The translations under genes were made by a program, and so were the position numbers. A stretch of 64,000 bases of DNA from Trametes villosa (lineage: Eukaryota; Basidiomycota; Agaricomycetes; Polyporales; Polyporaceae): contig PUDQ02000067.1 of assembly GCA_002964805.2 (NCBI GenBank), positions 310,001-374,000 of the forward strand, given 5' to 3'. Shown here in pieces: positions 57,201 to 64,000 of the stretch (position 1 is the stretch's first letter; every line of letters starts with the position of its first letter). The notes under the pieces are model-generated. The model searched no databases, was not told where the DNA came from, and was given only the letters and a program-made list of their open reading frames with translations.

Positions 57201-60200
57201 GCGAATGTAGTCCGGCAGAGTCATCCCGGAGGTAGCCCCCTCCTCGCATCGATCGTACCTTTACTGATGGCTTCTCTATGTCCGCAGCCTCACCTACAGT
57301 CAGGAAACGAGCGACTGAGCGCGAGCCGTCGCACGTCGCGCCGTTCGGCCTCAAGCTGCGACTGCTCGAGTTTTCGGGGCCTCCTGCTCCCCCGCTTTGG
57401 TGTTCGACCGCATCCGACAGGTATACTACGGCCTTCCAGGCAGCGACATGCCTCAGGCCAGCACAGTGCTCACGCAGACGGAATGGCCAGGCTGCTGTTC
57501 AGAGGGCAGACGCGGTGAGTGTGCTCAAGCTTACCAGAGAACAAGATCGGGCTCATTTCGTCTCTGCCCTTAGAAGCCTGCGATCTAGACCATCTATCTG
57601 CCACTCCGCGACCCGGAAGCGGTCGCGTGCGCAAGCGTTCTGTCCGTGCGAGGCTGTGCGGAGGGCAGAATACGCGAGGTCAGTTCATTTTGCATGCTTG
57701 GCGCGCTCGGCCGCTCGCCGACCGGGAATCGAGATGCGGCGGCTCACGTCGCATCCGCCGCGTCCGCTGCATCGTCCCCAGAGCCTTCTGTCGGCTCGCT
57801 TGCTCTCCAGTATGGCCCGGGTCCGACGCGCTGGACGAGCCTGCTGCGCCCGGTCCACACTCGGGATTCTAAAGACGTGGGAAGCACATTAAGCGAAGAT
57901 TCGGCGGGCACGGCCAGGAACCCCCCGGACGAGCAGAGGCGGCGGCAGGTATTTTCACCAACAGCCGCTGCGTGCGACCCGCTCTGTTCGCGGCCAGCCT
58001 CGAGGGCTGGCTGATGTATATACTCCGAATCGAACTAGTTGCCGAGGGGAATAGTTGGTCAGTATCCGTTGCACGCCTGCTGACACGCTCCTCTCGGGGC
58101 TAGTGTGTGCATTGCGCCGTGAGTACTTTTTCGTTTCGTGCCTTGTTTCTGACTATCTCACAGCTTCTTTCCTGTCTAGGGCGCGTCCAAGAGAGTACGA
58201 AACCCGTCCGCGCCGATAAGCGCACTGCGCGCGGAGGCTCTGTGCACCGCGTGCGCCAGGCGCAGCTCTCGGTACGTACACTCGATCACCGTCGCTCCGA
58301 ACGGCCAACAGTCATCCTCGTCAGATGGGCGCCCTCACGCCACACTTCCGCTTCCACGCGCGCCGCAAGGCGGTATCTTGGTCCACCGAGACGTCCGTAT
58401 ACTGCGCTCCCGACCTCGTTCGTTCGCCGGCCCCTGAAGCACTTGTGGAGCGAGTCGGGAGAGGCAGAGTAGGATGTGAGGCAGAGTTCCTGCCACCCTC
58501 CCTGCTCGTCCACTCCCGATCTACTCCCAGGCGGTGGCGACTCCGTTCGGCCTCAGAACCGCCGTTCGTCTACCAAGCCCCATCACAGCGAGCCGAATCC
58601 GCCGCTGCATCAAACATCGAAACGACGATGGACCAGCGCTGCCCTGCGGCGGTCTCCAGCCCTCAAACTGATGCTCTATCGCTCGCAAAGCGAGGTTCGG
58701 GTGCGTGTCCGCCGTTCCGGGGCGGCTTTCCTGCACCCCTGAATGACTTCCACAGGACTCCGTGCTCGCCCGCGCGTGCACCCCCATGGGGGCGGCCAGG
58801 CAACGTTGGCGTCGTCCTGTACATCGCTCAGGAGGTACGTGGATTGCAGCTAGTTTGACTCGTGCGGGCGGGAGCTCACGTCTACTAGCTCGAAATAGTG
58901 AAATGGTGCGCCCATCCTTCGTTTCGTAGACACAGCGATCGACGTTTAGAACATATTGACTGTCTCACTACGCGCGTGGCGTTCGAAAGCTAACTACCCG
59001 CCGCGCCTTCCGATCCCTCTCGCGTGTCTCCAATTACCTCCCGAGTCCCGGCCGTTCTCCCTCGCCTCGCTCAGCCATTTTGCGGGCATCTCGACACCTG
59101 ATGGATCTTCGGGCCGCCGCGGATGTAGCACCTCCTCAGGTGTAGCCCGGAGTCGTCGCCGAACTCACATCGGGCTCCCCGACGGCGTCCTTCTGCTTCC
59201 GCCGTGAGCTTTTCGGGTCTGGGAGCCCCTCAGCAGGGGCCCACGCACACGCTCTCCCGCATAGCAAGAATCCCGGCGTACGTCCCCTCTCCGCGACTCA
59301 TCCTGCCCTTCTCGTATCGCCGCCAAATGCTCCGGATACACACCTCCGGGCCGGCTCTGGGATCGCGGCTTGCACTCGCGGTCTAGAAGCCTCAGCCACT
59401 CGAGCAACTCTGCGCCGTATCAGGCGGCTGAGCATGTTGTCCTGAGAAGACGCCGTCATTCCGCGCCCATTCGCGAGCTGATCCCCGGTGTATTCGGCCA
59501 TACGCGCGCGCACATCATGTATCTACCGTAGTACGTAGATTGAAAGCGCGCGGATTTTCACCGCGCGTACACCGCAACCGGCTCCTCTTTCGCGACCGCG
59601 AGGGGGCGGGCGGTCTCCCTGGCGTCTCTCAATGCAAAGTCGGCGAGTGGGAGGCATGGGGCGACTGAGTAGACACAGCCGGGCGGGGCGGGTCGCAGAA
59701 GCCCAGACGGGAGTGTCTGAGCAGGAGAGTAACCCGGGAGCGCGTGCTCTGCGCATACGGAGAGAGGAGGATTTGTGGGGACGTCATACTCGACGCGCCC
59801 TATGCATGAATATTGAATCCCCCCGGGCGCGCCGTTGGCAGGGAATACTCGACTGCACGAGCTTGAATCATTGCGCGATCGGGGCCAACGGGAGTAGCTG
59901 TGCCATCCACAGTGCTCGCCAATCTTCTGCAGGACGTTTTCAGCGCTGTTTCAGCACGAAGCGAGGGATACTGGCAAACTCATATGCGTATGGAGCGCTG
60001 CCAATCCCGCCAAGGGGCATTGACTGTTCGTACGTCCATCCAAAAATAAGGCGGGGCCGCCGCCGCCGAGTGGGGCAGGGAGAGCGAACAGTCACCCCGC
60101 GTTCATGAAGCGAGACAGAGCGCGAGTCGACGCGTATTTGACCTGTGCTAGCGGGAGCGCGTCGGCCATCGTTCTCGTTCTCGGCGGCCGTGCCGCGAGG

Positions 60201-63200
60201 GGCGTACTCCATTTCACGCGCCAGGAGGCAGAACATCGCCCCTCATCGGGGGCGAGATGCAGCAGCACTAGCCCATCGCGTGCTGCCTTACCAAGCCGAG
60301 TCGCGGAGGGACGCGCCATCGACGCGCGCATGCTCGCCTCCAATAGGCCGTCCGTACGAGAACAGAGGAGTCGCGCGAGCGGGGCCCGATGCCCGCCCTC
60401 CGGTGTTCCGCGCGTAAGGCGAGGGAGGGGATCGGCTACCTGTAATTACGGTCCAATGAGCGTGCCACAAAGCAAGACTGTGCGACCGGGGCGTCACTGT
60501 ACCGGCGAGTGCGTACACGGTCCTACCGCCGGACTCGACGGGGGGACTGTCGATCACTGGCAAGATCGCGCGGCGGGGTTTGTGGCGAGTAGCGAGTAGA
60601 TTGTCCTGTCCTGCCCGGATGCAGGTGCGCGATGTTATTCACAGCCTGGGAGGCAGTCTGCGGGCCACCGTGAGCGGCGCATACCATGAAAGGCGCTAGA
60701 AACATAGAATAGTTCAGCAGCGATCGAAATCGGAATCGGGGCGGTCCGGCCTGAGTGAACACCATAGGGTACCTTCGTTCAACGCTCGGGATCGGTTGAG
60801 TACGCGGCGGAATCGTTGTCGCTGCGAGAGACGCTGCGCGCGACATTAGTCGTGCAGGAGAAATAACCCCGTTTCGAGCAGTGGCGCGCTCTGCCCTTCG
60901 TCGGGGAAGCAAGTAGTACGACGGCTGTGTAGGAGGGTTGGCCTGTAACGTCTGTATGCAGGTGAGCGGCAGCCGTGCGCAAACAGTGAAAGCATAGCGC
61001 ACGCACCCGTTTGCGTTCATTCGGACGCGCGAACGGCGACGAACCAGCGAGCGTCCCGCGCTCGGTGGCGTCGTATCGTCTGGGCCTCTGCATTCGAGAG
61101 CGGCACGAAAACCATGCACGCCGCACTTGCTTCGTTTTGCGGCACGCGCCCTTCGGTGTCACGGTTTCGAGCGAATCGTATTAAGCTAGTCTACGTACAA
61201 CACATCTGTACGGAAACTGATGCGCCCTGCACATCGTTCAGCCAAGCACAAGGATGAGCCGCCGTCGAGCTCACCTGCGTGCATCGTTCCGGGCGATTGC
61301 GTGGGCGCATGAGCCGCCCGACGAACGCCCCAGCTCGTCAGTTCTCCCTCCGCGTCTGCGCACTCGTGGGTGGCGGCTATAGATGGCCTGTAGGAGGCCG
61401 CCGTGAGCAGTGCGAAATCGCGCAAACGACGCGTCCGTCTACGCCAGCCGCGGGCGAGCTGTCTCCGACGGCGGGCCCTGCCGAGTCGCACATGCGGCTC
61501 AGAGCCGCGGCGACTCTGCTAACCCGCACGCGCGTTGCATGGAGAACATGGGCGGGGAGCAGACGGCCGCCCTGCCCGCTGTTCGCGCTGGTATTCGAGC
61601 GCCGCAAAGTCTGCGTGCGCTCGCTTTCGCCGTCCCTCGCACGCGCGACCACGGCTTATTGACGGTGCACCTGTCGGGGCGGGTCTCCTGGCGCACTAGC
61701 ATAGCAGCCCCGCATTCGCGGGCGGCCGGCGAGCTCGACGCCGCGGGCGATCTGGAGAGCTCAACGGCGCAACTGCGACTAGCAGCAGTTCGCCTTGATG
61801 CAGTCAGCACGTCCGGGAGACGTCGGCGTCGACGCCCCGCACGCTGGTCGAAGAGACGGTCGCCGCGCGCTGCGTCGAATGCTTCCTCTGCAGTCTCAGG
61901 GCGGCGCAGGGGAGCGCGTACCACCCTATCCCATGCATCGAAACGCGCACTCCGTCGGCGCCGGCTCTCGTGCGGTACACTCTGCACGCCGGACATACGA
62001 CCGTGCCGCTCATCGCGGATGCTCGTATACACGGCCATAGTCGACGAAGAGCAGCATGCCGGGCTGCGGGCATGGGCTCCGAGTCGGGAACGTGGGTGTT
62101 CGACGCTGCCGCCGCCGCTGCCCGCGACGCTCGAAACGTTGGACGCCGTCCCGTGCGCGACAGGAAACCTTGGGGGGCGGGCATGGCACGCCCGAGGTCG
62201 GTACAGCGCGTACGTCCTCCGATCACCACGCACGGCGCGTCTCGATCGACGACGCGGACGCTGCGCGCATCGCACGCGCCTCTTGGCGCTGTCTCCCTTG
62301 GTGTTTCTCGACGCGAGCGTGTGGGCATGCCTGTGGGCGCCGATCGTGAGCCGACGACGAGGGCGGCAACCAGCCGTGCCCCCGAACGGCCCAGCTGCAG
62401 GCCTGGAAGCGGACACGAGTTCTTACACAGAAACGATCTCGACGGGGAGTCGACGTCCTTGTCGGCCTCGTCGCCCGCCGAACTCGTCACCGGGTGCGTC
62501 GCCCTCAGCCTCTGCACCCACCCTGCGCGACGCCAGGCGTCCACGCGAGATACGCAGTGTCGCGTCTATGCAACGGCCGGAAAGCGACAGGATCCGCCCG
62601 CGCCGCGGGGAGCACACGAGGGCCGCGCATGCTCCCGCCGTACCGCACTACTCGCCATCGACGCGCGAAAGGAGCTGGCGGGCGATGCCTGGGCGGCCAT
62701 CGAGCGCACGCGCGGACAGCGCCCCGGCGGTGCTCGTCTTGACGAACACCCTCACGCCCGAGGTGGCGGCCCGTGCCCTACACGCCAATCGTCGCCTGTC
62801 GAAGGGCATCCTGGGACGCCGCAGCGCCTGAAAGACGTGTGCCGAGACGCAACGGTACGCGTGCGCATAGACACCAGCCGTCACATTCGGGTTGACGAGT
62901 CAAGGCCCGCCTCGAGCGCGGCACATCCCGCGCGGCCGCGGCCACGTCGGACTCGCATGTCGCGGCGCTCGTCTCCACCGCCAACCGCGCACGATGTGCG
63001 CATATCCCTGCACCGGAGAAGGAGGCGCACTCGCTCCGTCCTCCGGCGGGAGGGCAGCCCGCATGCTTCCCCGTCGAGGGCACCCCCGATCTGTGCCGCC
63101 CCCGCACACGCACGGACCCATGGTGATCGCCAAGACTGTGGGCGGCCCCGGAGCGTGCTTGTCCACCTTCGGCCCACTGCATCGCGAGGCGGGCGGGAGG

Positions 63201-64000
63201 CGCTGTCGCACCGTAGCCCGCTTGTATCCGACGCGTGCACGGCACCCCGAAATTGGTGTTCGCCCCGGCTCGATTTGCGATGCCTCGGGGTGGTCACCCC
63301 CCTCCGGACACACGAGAACCGCACGCACCTGGGATAAACGGAGTCCGGACAATCGGTTCCCCCTTGCCGTACGTGGGCGTTCGGAGGTCGTCTCAATGGC
63401 GCCGCAGACAACATTACTGGCCAACGCAAGACCAGAAAGCCAGTAGCAGGCGGGCAGACAGCAGGTGAGAGCGGCAGCGGCGAAGACATCCAAGGCCGGA
63501 GTGCGATCGAAAACGTCCGAGTCCCGTACGTACGAGGCATAGACGAGCGACCCGATGGCGTTTGAGGGTGTGCGCGGCGCGGCGTGCGCGTCCGTCCATC
63601 ACATCGCGCGTACGCAGCGCCCGGAGGAGCCGTGCGAGCGCCGTATGCTCTGATGGCCCGTGCGTGACATTCCGAGAGCTGTGAGACGTTATAAGGAAGC
63701 TGCACGAGCGGAGGGGGCTCGGCATCACTCTCGACGCCGGGCTTACCTCTTCCACCATCGCCGGACCCAGTGTGCGGTTTCGGTGCGTGCTGGTGTCCTG
63801 CTAGCACTCGGCGTGCACTCTGAGTGGACGGACCGCACGGAGGAGCAGCGCGCGGTCTTTCCGGCTGGCCAGTCCGGGTGCAGGACGGGGCCTGTGGGTG
63901 TCTGGTAAGCAGCTAGCGGGCAAGTTCAGCGCAGTGCTCACCGTCGAATGAGCGTGCAGCAGGGCCAAGCAGGCCGGGGGCGTGCGCGAGTGCGGTTAGG
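57201..64000. other. GC/CpG-rich region without intact recognised genes
   Basis: Long open frames occur on both strands at once (for example 61410-62831 plus against 61499-62416 minus). Their translations are dominated by Arg, Ala, Ser and Pro with no domain, as expected from GC-rich non-coding DNA with few stop codons. Two places look more like degraded coding sequence: minus strand about 58265-58330 reads DDCWPFGATVIECTYREL, like protein kinase subdomain IX, and minus about 63395-63570 reads a hydrophobic helix-like stretch. No transposon, tRNA or rRNA seen. Confidence 0.5.

Noticed and set aside
61410..62831. 473-codon plus-strand open frame (and overlapping 455- and 305-codon frames)
   Set aside because: Composition is Arg/Ala/Ser/Pro-rich in all frames, both strands are open together, and no motif or intron pattern is seen; GC-rich DNA explains it.

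Overview
The window is nuclear DNA of a filamentous basidiomycete, probably an agaricomycete. Genes are intron-dense with introns of about 50-60 bases that have clear GT...AG ends and CTNAC/CTNAT branch-like boxes. GC is high, and the array contains DUF6533 seven-helix membrane proteins, a family I know only from basidiomycetes. The species cannot be named from the sequence.

Layout. 1-3625 (+): 3' part of the mitochondrial RNA polymerase gene RPO41, seven visible exons. 4038-5860 (-): an AKR7-type aldo/keto reductase. 6528-32588 (-): seven tandem copies of one DUF6533 membrane-protein gene (units 1-7), all in the same orientation, separated by 1.2-3.4 kb stretches holding a short palindromic element and, at least behind units 4 and 5, decayed exons of a second membrane-protein-like gene. 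34677-36509 (-): a second AKR7 gene, so the array sits between two AKR7 paralogues. 37214-41425: a compact housekeeping block for mitochondria and haem (ATPase inhibitor IF1 and ATP synthase subunit h, divergent; uroporphyrinogen-III synthase and a tricarboxylate-type carrier, divergent). 43031-43927 (+): a secreted, probably GPI-anchored Cys-rich protein. 44360-45820 (-): a protein with an integrase-type zinc-binding motif and no integrase core. 46245-48711 (-): a PH plus CNH protein like the C-terminal half of Rho1 exchange factors but without a DH domain. 49528-53050 (-): a Kin4-type protein kinase. 53935-55137 (-): a short-chain dehydrogenase. From about 55.2 kb to the end lies about 9 kb of very GC/CpG-rich DNA with no intact recognisable gene, only decayed pieces including a third AKR7 remnant near 56.7-57.2 kb.

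Main result. Reconstructing all seven DUF6533 copies gives nearly identical exon lengths (about 56, 35, 164, 2, 62, 98, 89, 2, 141/144, 16, 49, 50/53 bases and a 307-352 base last exon). The reading frame of every copy works only if two exons of just 2 nucleotides are spliced in: 'AG' (exon 4) and 'AT' or 'AA' (exon 8), each lying directly between an AG acceptor and a GT donor. Both are kept in all seven paralogues. Units 1, 2, 4, 5 and 7 then give open frames of 357, 358, 371, 374 and 367 residues; unit 3 has a 2-base deletion and unit 6 a displaced splice donor. All exon models are hand-derived from splice signals and frame; none has transcript support here.
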